A DNA stretch of 8,701 nucleotides, taken from Paracoccaceae bacterium. GTDB taxonomy: Bacteria > Pseudomonadota > Alphaproteobacteria > Rhodobacterales > Rhodobacteraceae. The translations under genes were made by a program, and so were the position numbers. This document shows, in pieces, positions 1 through 4,937 of the stretch. The notes under the pieces are model-generated. The model searched no databases, was not told the DNA's origin, and saw nothing but the letters and a program-made list of their open reading frames with translations. Location of the stretch: NCBI GenBank assembly GCA_003250135.1, contig QKHF01000102.1, positions 1 through 8,701 on the forward strand, given 5' to 3'. How positions within the stretch are numbered: the first letter of the stretch is position 1; every line of letters begins with the position of its first letter.

Positions 1-22
1 TCCCCCCGGCGTCAGGCGCGTT

Positions 23-682
23 TCAACCGCGAATCAGTTCATCGCGGACGGAGGCGAACACATCCTCGAACATCTCCTGCGTCAACCGCCCGGTGTTGGT
101 GTTGTAGCGGGAGCAATGGTAGCTGTCGAAGAGCGCATAACCGCCCAGCTCGTGCCGCGCCCCATGGGCGAACTTGTGCGCCGACAGCTTGCCGCCTAGC
201 GCCCGCACCGTGCTGTCATGAGCGATCTTGCCCAGCGCCACCAGCACGCGCAGCTTCGGCAGCGCCGCGATGCGGGAGACGAGATAAGGGCGGCAGGCGT
301 TGATCTCCGCCCCCACGGGCTTGTTCTGCGGCGGCACGCAGCGGACGGCGTTGGTGACCATGGCGCCCACCAGTCTCAGCCCGTCGTCCGGGCGAGCATC
401 AAACGTTCCTTGCGTGAATCCGAACTTTCCCAGCGTGCCGTAGAGCAGCGCGCCCGCGAAATCGCCAGTGAAAGGCCGTCCTGTGCGATTGGCGCCGGTG
501 ACCCCGGGAGCGAGTCCGACCACCAGCAACTCCGCGTCCGGGTCGCCGAACGAGGCGACGGCGCCATTGAACCAGGCGGGGTTCGCGGCCGCGTTCTCGC
601 GCCGGTAAGCGACCAGACGCGGGCAGACCGCGCAGTCGCGCGGCGCTTCGGGCGGTGCTTGGTTGTGCTGTTTGGCGGGCAT
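23..682 (-). CDS. Uracil-DNA glycosylase, iron-sulfur family (UdgB/family 5-like)
   Basis: Predicted base-excision-repair enzyme of 219 aa that removes uracil, and in family 5 relatives other deaminated bases, from DNA. The first motif at residues 56-69 reads GLAPG followed by GANRTGR and FTGD, which is the family 5 pattern; family 4 normally has GEAPG. The second active-site motif lies at 189-201 (HCSRYN then TGRLT), in the position of the HPSxxN motif of UdgB proteins. Four cysteines, C17, C20, C115 and C130 (C-x2-C ... C-x14-C), match the 4Fe-4S ligands of families 4 and 5. The ATG start leaves a short tail before C17 and has no clear Shine-Dalgarno sequence. It lies 38 bp downstream of the NYN gene with no visible promoter between them, so co-transcription is likely. 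Family 5 rather than 4 is inferred from the motifs. Confidence 0.93.
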   Translation of the reverse strand: MPAKQHNQAPPEAPRDCAVCPRLVAYRRENAAANPAWFNGAVASFGDPDAELLVVGLAPGVTGANRTGRPFTGDFAGALLYGTLGKFGFTQGTFDARPDDGLRLVGAMVTNAVRCVPPQNKPVGAEINACRPYLVSRIAALPKLRVLVALGKIAHDSTVRALGGKLSAHKFAHGARHELGGYALFDSYHCSRYNTNTGRLTQEMFEDVFASVRDELIRG

Positions 683-720
683 CGGCGGGGCGATACGATG
701 CGCCCGCCGTCAAGGCAAGG

Positions 721-1299
721 TCAGATATCCTCGCCGTACTCCTGACCGTCGTCCTCACGCGGACGCGGCGGACGCGGCGGGCGGCCGATCACGTCCTTCA
801 GGTCTTCAAGCTCGATGAAGTTGTCGGCCTGACGGCGCAATTCGTCGGCGATCATCGGCGGCTGGGACCGGATCGTGGAGACCACGGACACCCGGACGCC
901 CTTGCGCTGCACGGCCTCGACCAGCGGACGAAAATCGCCATCGCCCGAGAACAAGACCATGTGATCGATGCGGTCGGCCATCTCCATGGCGTCGACCGCC
1001 AATTCGATGTCCATGTTGCCCTTGACCTTGCGCCGCCCCATGGAATCGGTGAACTCCTTCGCCGGCTTGGTCACCATGGTGAAGCCATTGTAGTCCAACC
1101 AGTCCACAAGTGGCCGGATCGGAGAGTACTCCTGATCCTCCAGCAGGGCTGTATAGTAAAATGCGCGAACAAGTTTCCCGCGAGACAAGAACTCGGAGCG
1201 TAATTTCTTATAGTCGATATCGAAACCCAGCGCCTTCGCAGCTGCGTAAAGGTTTGATCCATCGATAAACAGCGCCAGGCGCTCGTCGCGGTAAAACAT
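721..1299 (-). CDS. NYN-domain protein, LabA/DUF88-like, putative metal-dependent nuclease
   Basis: Product of 192 aa from the chosen ATG. Residues ~7-150 form a NYN (PIN-like) domain: LALFIDGSNLY near the N-terminus (D13, N16), VKGNMDIELAVDAM in the middle (D97, D103) and FSGDGDF (D120, D122). These acidic residues make up the expected divalent-metal site of PIN/NYN RNases. The family is broad (LabA of cyanobacteria, YacP/MARF1-like proteins), RNA is the presumed substrate, and the cellular role in this lineage is not established. The C-terminal ~23 residues are a Pro/Arg-rich run followed by an acidic tail, probably disordered. A GTG two codons upstream (1303-1305) is also in frame, but GGGAA sits 6 nt before this ATG and directly abuts the GTG, so the ATG is preferred. 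The protein is cytoplasmic, with no signal peptide. Family assignment is firm, function is not. Confidence 0.93.
   Translation of the reverse strand: MFYRDERLALFIDGSNLYAAAKALGFDIDYKKLRSEFLSRGKLVRAFYYTALLEDQEYSPIRPLVDWLDYNGFTMVTKPAKEFTDSMGRRKVKGNMDIELAVDAMEMADRIDHMVLFSGDGDFRPLVEAVQRKGVRVSVVSTIRSQPPMIADELRRQADNFIELEDLKDVIGRPPRPPRPREDDGQEYGEDI
761..778. repeat. 9-bp tandem duplication (GGACGCGGC x2) inside the NYN gene
   Basis: Two exact adjacent copies of GGACGCGGC, followed by a degenerate third unit (GGGCGGCCG, 779-787). On the coding strand they encode the proline/arginine-rich part of the C-terminal tail. The unit length is a multiple of three, so copy-number change would alter tail length without shifting the frame. 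Confidence 0.6.
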
Positions 1300-1305
1300 G
1301 ATCAC

Positions 1306-1310
1306 TTCCC
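1306..1310 (-). promoter_or_regulatory. Ribosome binding site deciding the NYN-gene start
   Basis: Minus-strand GGGAA lies 6 nt upstream of the ATG at 1297-1299. It directly abuts the alternative GTG at 1303-1305, which leaves no room for initiation there. This favours the 192-aa form over the 194-aa form. Confidence 0.6.
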
Positions 1311-1323
1311 GTCGGGCGTTCGA

Positions 1324-1353
1324 TTTTTAGTTGGAGCTCGGCAGATCCGCCAA
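1324..1353 (-). promoter_or_regulatory. Candidate promoter for the NYN-udg transcription unit
   Basis: On the minus strand, TTGGCG (1348-1353) is followed after 18 nt by TAAAAA (1324-1329), within ACTAAAAATC. That is reminiscent of the alphaproteobacterial -10 (GCTANAWC). Initiation would fall near 1317 and give a leader of under 20 nt that contains the GGGAA ribosome binding site. Position and geometry are good, hexamer quality is only fair, and no experimental evidence is available here. Confidence 0.3.
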
Positions 1354-1402
1354 ACGCGCTGGCAACGTAAGCCACTCAAAAATAAGCGCAAGTGGGAAAT
1401 TC

Positions 1403-1479
1403 GGACACTTCACCCAACCATAAATTGTCTTGAACTCGGCCGCGTGACACTAAAGACGAACAAAAAGCCGTAAAGTGTC
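1403..1479. repeat. Three GACACT[TA]nA cores, two direct and one inverted
   Basis: GACACTTCA at 1404-1412 (+), GACACTAAA at 1446-1454 (+) and GACACTTTA at 1471-1479 (-). The second and third form a 6-bp inverted pair GACACT/AGTGTC around a 22-nt loop. Clustering inside a divergent promoter region is compatible with binding sites for a regulator, but the motif is short and I recognise no known operator. Confidence 0.35.
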
Positions 1480-1647
1480 TTCGGACAAATTCGTAAATTC
1501 GAAAAGTAGAGTGTTTTGCTTCGGGACAAGTGCGCGAAACAATATTTTTCCGCGATGCGGCGCCGCCGGCCCGCCAAAAAACCGCACTTGCGTCCACACA
1601 GCCAAGCCGGTATCAGGTGCGCTCTTGCGAGACATTTGAAACTGCTT

Positions 1648-1651
1648 GGAG
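1648..1651 (+). promoter_or_regulatory. Ribosome binding site deciding the rpoZ start
   Basis: GGAG stands 8 nt before the ATG at 1660. The reading frame is open upstream to 1516, but starts there lack a ribosome binding site and would add a basic extension absent from omega subunits. The ATG at 1660 yields the canonical MARVTVED N-terminus. Confidence 0.75.
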
Positions 1652-1659
1652 CGTCGCCA

Positions 1660-2010
1660 ATGGCCCGCGTCACCGTCGAGGATTGCGTCGATAAGGTTCC
1701 GAACCGGTTCGAGCTTGTCATGCTGGCCGCGCATCGCGCCCGCTCGATCTCGTCCGGCACGCCAATCGCCGTGGAGCGCGACAACGACAAGAACCCGGTC
1801 GTCGCCCTGCGTGAGATCGCCGATGAGGCGGTCGCGGTCGAGGATCTGCGCGAAGAGGCGATCGAAAGCCATCAGCGCCAGATCGAGGTGGACGAGCCGG
1901 AAGAGGATTCGATGGCCCTTCTTCTGGGCGGCGTCGGCGACGCGCCGGTCGAGGACGTCTCGGAAGATCAGCTTCTGCGCGCCCTGATGGCGGAGCAGGA
2001 CAGAGGCTGA
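1660..2010 (+). CDS. rpoZ: RNA polymerase omega subunit
   Basis: Product of 116 aa that helps fold and hold beta' in RNA polymerase. The N-terminal ~60 residues (MARVTVEDCVDKVPNRFELV, then AAHRARSISSG) are the conserved omega core. The MAR motif at residues 1-3, which in E. coli contributes to ppGpp binding site 1 at the omega/beta' interface, is intact. The C-terminal half is longer than in E. coli (91 aa) and very acidic, with runs such as DEPEED and a final helix-like DQLLRALMAEQ; such an extension is typical of alphaproteobacterial omega. The next gene encodes the ppGpp synthetase/hydrolase, as in the rpoZ-spoT arrangement of enterobacteria. The 125-bp gap to that gene contains a promoter candidate and no obvious intrinsic terminator, so read-through plus an internal promoter is plausible. 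Confidence 0.97.
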   Translation: MARVTVEDCVDKVPNRFELVMLAAHRARSISSGTPIAVERDNDKNPVVALREIADEAVAVEDLREEAIESHQRQIEVDEPEEDSMALLLGGVGDAPVEDVSEDQLLRALMAEQDRG

Positions 2011-2024
2011 CGCAACGTCCCGGC

Positions 2025-2051
2025 GCGACCTCTGGTCATACCTGCTATAAT
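2025..2051 (+). promoter_or_regulatory. Extended -10 promoter upstream of the RSH gene
   Basis: TGCTATAAT at 2043-2051 is a perfect extended -10 element (TG-n-TATAAT) and also matches 7 of 8 positions of the alphaproteobacterial GCTANAWC box. The -35 region is poor; only a GAC core at 2027-2029 fits a TTGACGS-N12 arrangement, which is acceptable for an extended -10 promoter. Initiation is expected at about 2057-2059, giving a leader of roughly 78 nt before the GTG at 2136. Confidence 0.55.
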
Positions 2052-2058
2052 TGAGCCT

Positions 2059-2111
2059 GCGGGAGCCATCGCTTATGGCTCGACAGACCCGCGCGGCTTT
2101 CCCGGCGCGGG
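2059..2111 (+). other. Structured leader upstream of the RSH gene, with competing helices
   Basis: A perfect 7-bp hairpin (GAGCCAT 2063-2069, 5-nt loop, ATGGCTC 2075-2081) can be extended by GCGGG 2059-2063 pairing with CCCGC 2088-2092 across a 3' bulge. The CCCGC segment can instead form an all-GC 7-bp helix: CCCGCGC 2088-2094 with GCGCGGG 2105-2111 around a 10-nt loop. The outer stem of the first structure and the second helix exclude each other. No U-run follows either helix, so a simple intrinsic terminator is unlikely. Regulatory function is inference. Confidence 0.35.
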
Positions 2112-2152
2112 GCGCAGCGCTGGAGACAGACGGGCGTGATCCGTCAGTATGA
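2075..2152 (+). CDS. Possible 25-aa upstream ORF overlapping the RSH start
   Basis: An ATG at 2075 opens a 25-codon frame (MARQTRAAFP..., ending ...DPSV) that stops with TGA at 2150-2152. That is 17 nt inside the RSH gene in another frame. GGGAG at 2061-2065 lies 9 nt upstream and would serve as a ribosome binding site. Both that site and the ATG are in the arms of the 2063-2081 hairpin. It resembles no protein I know. It could be a leader peptide coupling or limiting RSH translation, or an accident of GC-rich sequence. Confidence 0.2.
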   Translation: MARQTRAAFPARGAALETDGRDPSV

Positions 2153-4274
2153 ACTCGTCGACCTGGTCAAGGCCTACAATCCCGATGCGGATGAGGCGCT
2201 CCTGAACCGCGCCTACGTGTTCGGCGCCAAGGCGCACGCCGATCAGCAGCGCGCCAATGGCGAGCCCTATTTCGGGCACCCGCTGGAAGTCGCGAAGATC
2301 CTGACCGAACTGAAGCTGGACGACGCCACCATCGTCACGGCGCTGCTGCACGACACGGTCGAGGACACCGACGCCACCCGCGAGCAGGTGGAGAAGCTGT
2401 TCGGCAAGGAGATCGCGCAGCTGGTCGACGGCGTCACCAAGCTGGGCCAGCTGGAGCTGAGCAGCAAGGAGACCGCGCAGGCGGAGAATTTCCGCAAGCT
2501 GCTTCTGGCCATGTCAAAGGACGTGCGCGTCCTTCTGGTCAAGCTGGCCGACCGGCTGCACAACATGCGCACCATCAACTACCTGCGGCCTGAGAAGCGG
2601 GTCCGCATCGCGCGCGAGACCATGGACATCTTCGCGCCGCTGGCGGGCCGCATGGGCATGCAGGGCATGCGCGACGAGTTGGAGGACCTCTCCTTCGCCG
2701 TGCTCAACCCGGACGCCCGCGTCTCCATCATGCGGCGCTTCCTGACGCTGAAGAAGCAGACCGGCGACCTGATCCCACGGATCACCGAGGAGATCGAGGC
2801 GGCGCTGAAGAAACAGGGCGTCGAGGCGCTGGTGATCGGCCGCGAGAAACGCCCCTACGCGATCTGGCGGAAGATGGAGGCCAAGAAGATCTCGTTCGAG
2901 CAGCTCTCGGACATCTATGGATTCCGCATCGTCACCAAGACCGAGATCGACTGCTTCCGCGCGCTGGGCGCGGTGCATCTGACCTGGCGTCTGGTGCCGG
3001 GGCGGTTCAAGGACTACATCTCGGGCCCCAAGGCCAACGGGTACCGCTCGCTCCACACCACCGTCATCGGGCCGGAGGCGATGCGCGTCGAGGTCCAGAT
3101 CCGCACGCAAGAAATGCATGAGGTCGCCGAGACCGGCGTCGCCGCGCACTGGGCCTACAAGGACGGCAAGCGCGCCGAAAACCGCTTTGCGGTCGACCCG
3201 TTCCGCTGGCTGCGCGAGCTCGTGAACCGGTTCGAGACCGGCGACGCGCCGCAGGAGTTCCTGGAGCACGCCAAGCTGGAGATGTTCCACGACCAGGTGT
3301 TCTGCTTCACCCCCAAGGGCGACGTGGTGGGCCTGCCCAAGGGCGCGACTCCGATCGACTTCGCGTACGCCATCCACACCGATATCGGCGACAGCTGCGT
3401 CGGCGTGAAGGTGAACGGCCAGCGGGTGCCGCTGTGGACGCGCCTCAGGAACGGGCAGACGGTGGAGATCATCCGCGCCTCGGCCCAGCGCCCTTCTCCG
3501 GTCTGGGAGGAGATGGCCTTCACCGGCAAGGCGAAATCCGCCATCCGCCGGGCGCTGAGGCACTCGGCCCGCAGCGAGCACATCGCGCTCGGCCGCCAGA
3601 TCGTGAAACAGGCCTTCGCCCGGATCGACAAGGAATCGAATGACAAGGCGATGGAGACAGCCGGGCGCAAGCTAGGCTGCCGGTCCATCGACGACCTGCT
3701 GGAGCGCGTGGGCGCCGCGCAGATCACTGGGCGGCAGGTGGTCGAGGCGGTCTATCCCACCGCGCCCGTCGAGGACGGACAGGGCAATTCGCTGCGCGCG
3801 CTGGGCCCGCCCGTGCGCGGGGTGCGCCGCGGCGCGGCGGTCAGGATGTGCGAGCATTGCCGGCCGATCCCCGGCGACCGGATCGTCGGCATCGCCAAGG
3901 ATTCGACCGGCGTCGTGGTGCACGCCATCGACTGCCCGCTTCTGGCCGAGCATGAGGATTCCCTCGCCACCTGGCTGGACCTCAGGTGGGACGAAGACGC
4001 CGACCAGTCAGCCGACCATGTCGCGCGGATCGACCTTACCGTGGCGAACGAGCCTGGGGCGTTGGGAATCGTCTGCGGCCTGATCGGCGAACAGCGCGCC
4101 AATATCGACAACATCATGGTGACCGACCGCAAACCGGATTTCTTCATCGTCCGGGTTGATCTGGAAGTGCGCGACGTTAAACACCTAGCTGGAATAGTCA
4201 CCTCGCTGGAAGCGCAGGCGATCGTCAACGACGTGATGCGCCCGCGCGCGCACCCGGCGGATGAGGCGGCCTGA
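2136..4274 (+). CDS. spoT: Bifunctional (p)ppGpp synthetase/hydrolase (RelA/SpoT homologue)
   Basis: Long RSH enzyme of 712 aa that makes (p)ppGpp from ATP plus GDP/GTP and hydrolyses it, controlling the stringent response. The hydrolase domain (~24-175) keeps R39, H48, H72-D73, E76-D77, D139 and N143, the Mn-site and substrate residues of active hydrolases. The synthetase domain (~235-345) keeps the KRPYAIWRKM loop, D259, N301-G-Y303 with H307, and E319-V-Q321, so both activities look intact. A TGS domain spans ~386-446, a Cys/His motif lies at 572-600 (C572-E-H-C575, H596, C600), and an ACT domain covers ~630-705. The Cys/His motif deviates from the usual CCHP form. The GTG start is supported by GGAGA 9 nt upstream and by the usual MIRQYEL N-terminus. 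The symbols rel or rsh would be equally valid. pyrE follows after 28 bp. Confidence 0.97.
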   Translation: MIRQYELVDLVKAYNPDADEALLNRAYVFGAKAHADQQRANGEPYFGHPLEVAKILTELKLDDATIVTALLHDTVEDTDATREQVEKLFGKEIAQLVDGVTKLGQLELSSKETAQAENFRKLLLAMSKDVRVLLVKLADRLHNMRTINYLRPEKRVRIARETMDIFAPLAGRMGMQGMRDELEDLSFAVLNPDARVSIMRRFLTLKKQTGDLIPRITEEIEAALKKQGVEALVIGREKRPYAIWRKMEAKKISFEQLSDIYGFRIVTKTEIDCFRALGAVHLTWRLVPGRFKDYISGPKANGYRSLHTTVIGPEAMRVEVQIRTQEMHEVAETGVAAHWAYKDGKRAENRFAVDPFRWLRELVNRFETGDAPQEFLEHAKLEMFHDQVFCFTPKGDVVGLPKGATPIDFAYAIHTDIGDSCVGVKVNGQRVPLWTRLRNGQTVEIIRASAQRPSPVWEEMAFTGKAKSAIRRALRHSARSEHIALGRQIVKQAFARIDKESNDKAMETAGRKLGCRSIDDLLERVGAAQITGRQVVEAVYPTAPVEDGQGNSLRALGPPVRGVRRGAAVRMCEHCRPIPGDRIVGIAKDSTGVVVHAIDCPLLAEHEDSLATWLDLRWDEDADQSADHVARIDLTVANEPGALGIVCGLIGEQRANIDNIMVTDRKPDFFIVRVDLEVRDVKHLAGIVTSLEAQAIVNDVMRPRAHPADEAA

Positions 4275-4288
4275 GCGCAGCGCTGAAC

Positions 4289-4294
4289 AAGGAG
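4289..4294 (+). promoter_or_regulatory. Ribosome binding site of pyrE
   Basis: AAGGAG is placed 8 nt before the ATG at 4303. An in-frame ATG at 4261 overlaps the end of the RSH gene, lacks such a site and would add 14 residues not expected in PyrE. Confidence 0.75.
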
Positions 4295-4302
4295 CCTCGC
4301 CG

Positions 4303-4899
4303 ATGGACGACGCCGCCGTATTGCAGGAGTTCCGCGACGCCGGCGCGCTGCTGGAGGGGCATTTCATCCTCTCGTCCGGCCTTCGCAGCTCGGTTTATCT
4401 GCAATGCGCCCGCGTGCTGATGGACCCGAAGCGCGCCGACCGTCTGTGCGGCGCGCTGGCCTGGAAGGTGCGCGAGAAGCTTCGCGAGATGGGAGAGGAG
4501 GTCGATCTCTGCGTCTCGCCGGCCATGGGGGGCGTGATTGTGGGCTACGAGACCGCGCGCCAGCTGGGGCTGAACTCCATCTTCACCGAACGCGTGGACG
4601 GCGAATTCACCCTGCGACGAGGTTTCGAGATGCCGCCGGGCGCTCGCTGCCTTATGGTCGAGGATGTGGTGACGACGGGCCTGTCGTCGCGCGAATGCAT
4701 CGCGTCGATCGATGCGGCGGGCGGACGCACGGTTTTGGCCTGTTCTTTGATCGACCGCAGCGGGGGGGCTGCGGATGTGGGCGTTCCTCTGGTGTCGCTG
4801 GCGCGCATCGACGCGCCCAGCTATCCGGCGGACCGGCTGCCTCCGGAATTGGCCGCGATCCCAGCGGTCAAACCAGGCAGCAGGGGGCTCGCGAAATAG
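4303..4899 (+). CDS. pyrE: Orotate phosphoribosyltransferase
   Basis: Enzyme of 198 aa converting orotate and PRPP to orotidine 5'-phosphate, the penultimate step of UMP synthesis. The PRPP-binding signature is clear at 117-129 (LMVEDVVTTGLSS, with the E120-D121 acidic pair). Upstream are GHFILSSGLRS (19-29), a segment shared by orotate phosphoribosyltransferases; SPAMGGVIVGYETAR (72-86), the pyrophosphate-loop region; and the mobile catalytic loop ERVDGEFTLRRGF (96-108), in which R97, R105 and R106 supply positive charge. This loop style resembles the shorter PyrE subfamily found in Thermus and alphaproteobacteria rather than E. coli PyrE (213 aa). It is a cytoplasmic protein and probably a dimer, as in the family. 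It sits between the RSH gene and the DUF2062 gene with short gaps, consistent with co-transcription. Confidence 0.96.
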   Translation: MDDAAVLQEFRDAGALLEGHFILSSGLRSSVYLQCARVLMDPKRADRLCGALAWKVREKLREMGEEVDLCVSPAMGGVIVGYETARQLGLNSIFTERVDGEFTLRRGFEMPPGARCLMVEDVVTTGLSSRECIASIDAAGGRTVLACSLIDRSGGAADVGVPLVSLARIDAPSYPADRLPPELAAIPAVKPGSRGLAK

Positions 4900-4937
4900 G
4901 GTGACGGCTACGGCGCATCGGGCGCCGCGGGGGCGAG

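Larger units (their letters stand above)
1311..1659. other. Divergent intergenic region between the NYN gene and rpoZ
   Basis: This gap of about 350 bp is the longest non-coding stretch in the window and is visibly richer in A/T than the flanking genes between about 1370 and 1550. It must hold the promoters of both directions. For rpoZ the visible plus-strand candidates are weak: TTGAACT (1430-1436), 12 nt, then ACTAAAGA (1449-1456); and TTGCTT (1516-1521) with AATATT (1541-1546) at a long 19-nt spacing. It also contains three GACACT cores, a C(UUCG)G hairpin at 1476-1487, three TTCGG(G)ACA strings (starting 1400, 1480 and 1520) and a GC palindrome at 1557-1566. I see no tRNA, no tmRNA tag sequence and no credible protein-coding gene. 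A small RNA or a long rpoZ leader is possible but unproven. Confidence 0.6.

Noticed and set aside
1557..1581. GC palindrome GCGGCGCCGC followed by an A-run as a terminator
   Set aside because: On the plus strand the run is A, not T. On the minus strand the T-run precedes the GC-rich part. Neither orientation makes an intrinsic terminator, and it lies upstream of rpoZ.
1516..1659. N-terminal extension of rpoZ from an upstream ATG
   Set aside because: The added residues are basic and unlike omega. There is no ribosome binding site, while GGAG precedes the ATG at 1660, which gives the canonical MARVTVED start.
1311..1659. tmRNA, 6S or SRP RNA gene in the large intergenic gap
   Set aside because: I found no tmRNA tag-coding sequence and no SRP core sequence on either strand, and could not recognise a 6S fold. 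An unknown small RNA cannot be excluded.
1706..1713. tRNA T-loop-like GGTTCGAG
   Set aside because: It lies in the omega coding sequence (Asn-Arg-Phe-Glu-Leu region) with no surrounding cloverleaf. Similar strings at 3225 and 5019 are also coding.
1376..1872. Small minus-strand open frames in the NYN-rpoZ gap and over rpoZ
   Set aside because: No ribosome binding site, no family resemblance and composition unlike the neighbours. One runs antisense to rpoZ.
2514..3581. Open frame of 355 codons on the minus strand across the RSH gene
   Set aside because: Antisense of a strongly supported gene in GC-rich DNA. The translation is repetitive in Ala/Arg/Gly/Leu/His, has no domain and no credible ribosome binding site. 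It is a codon-bias shadow.
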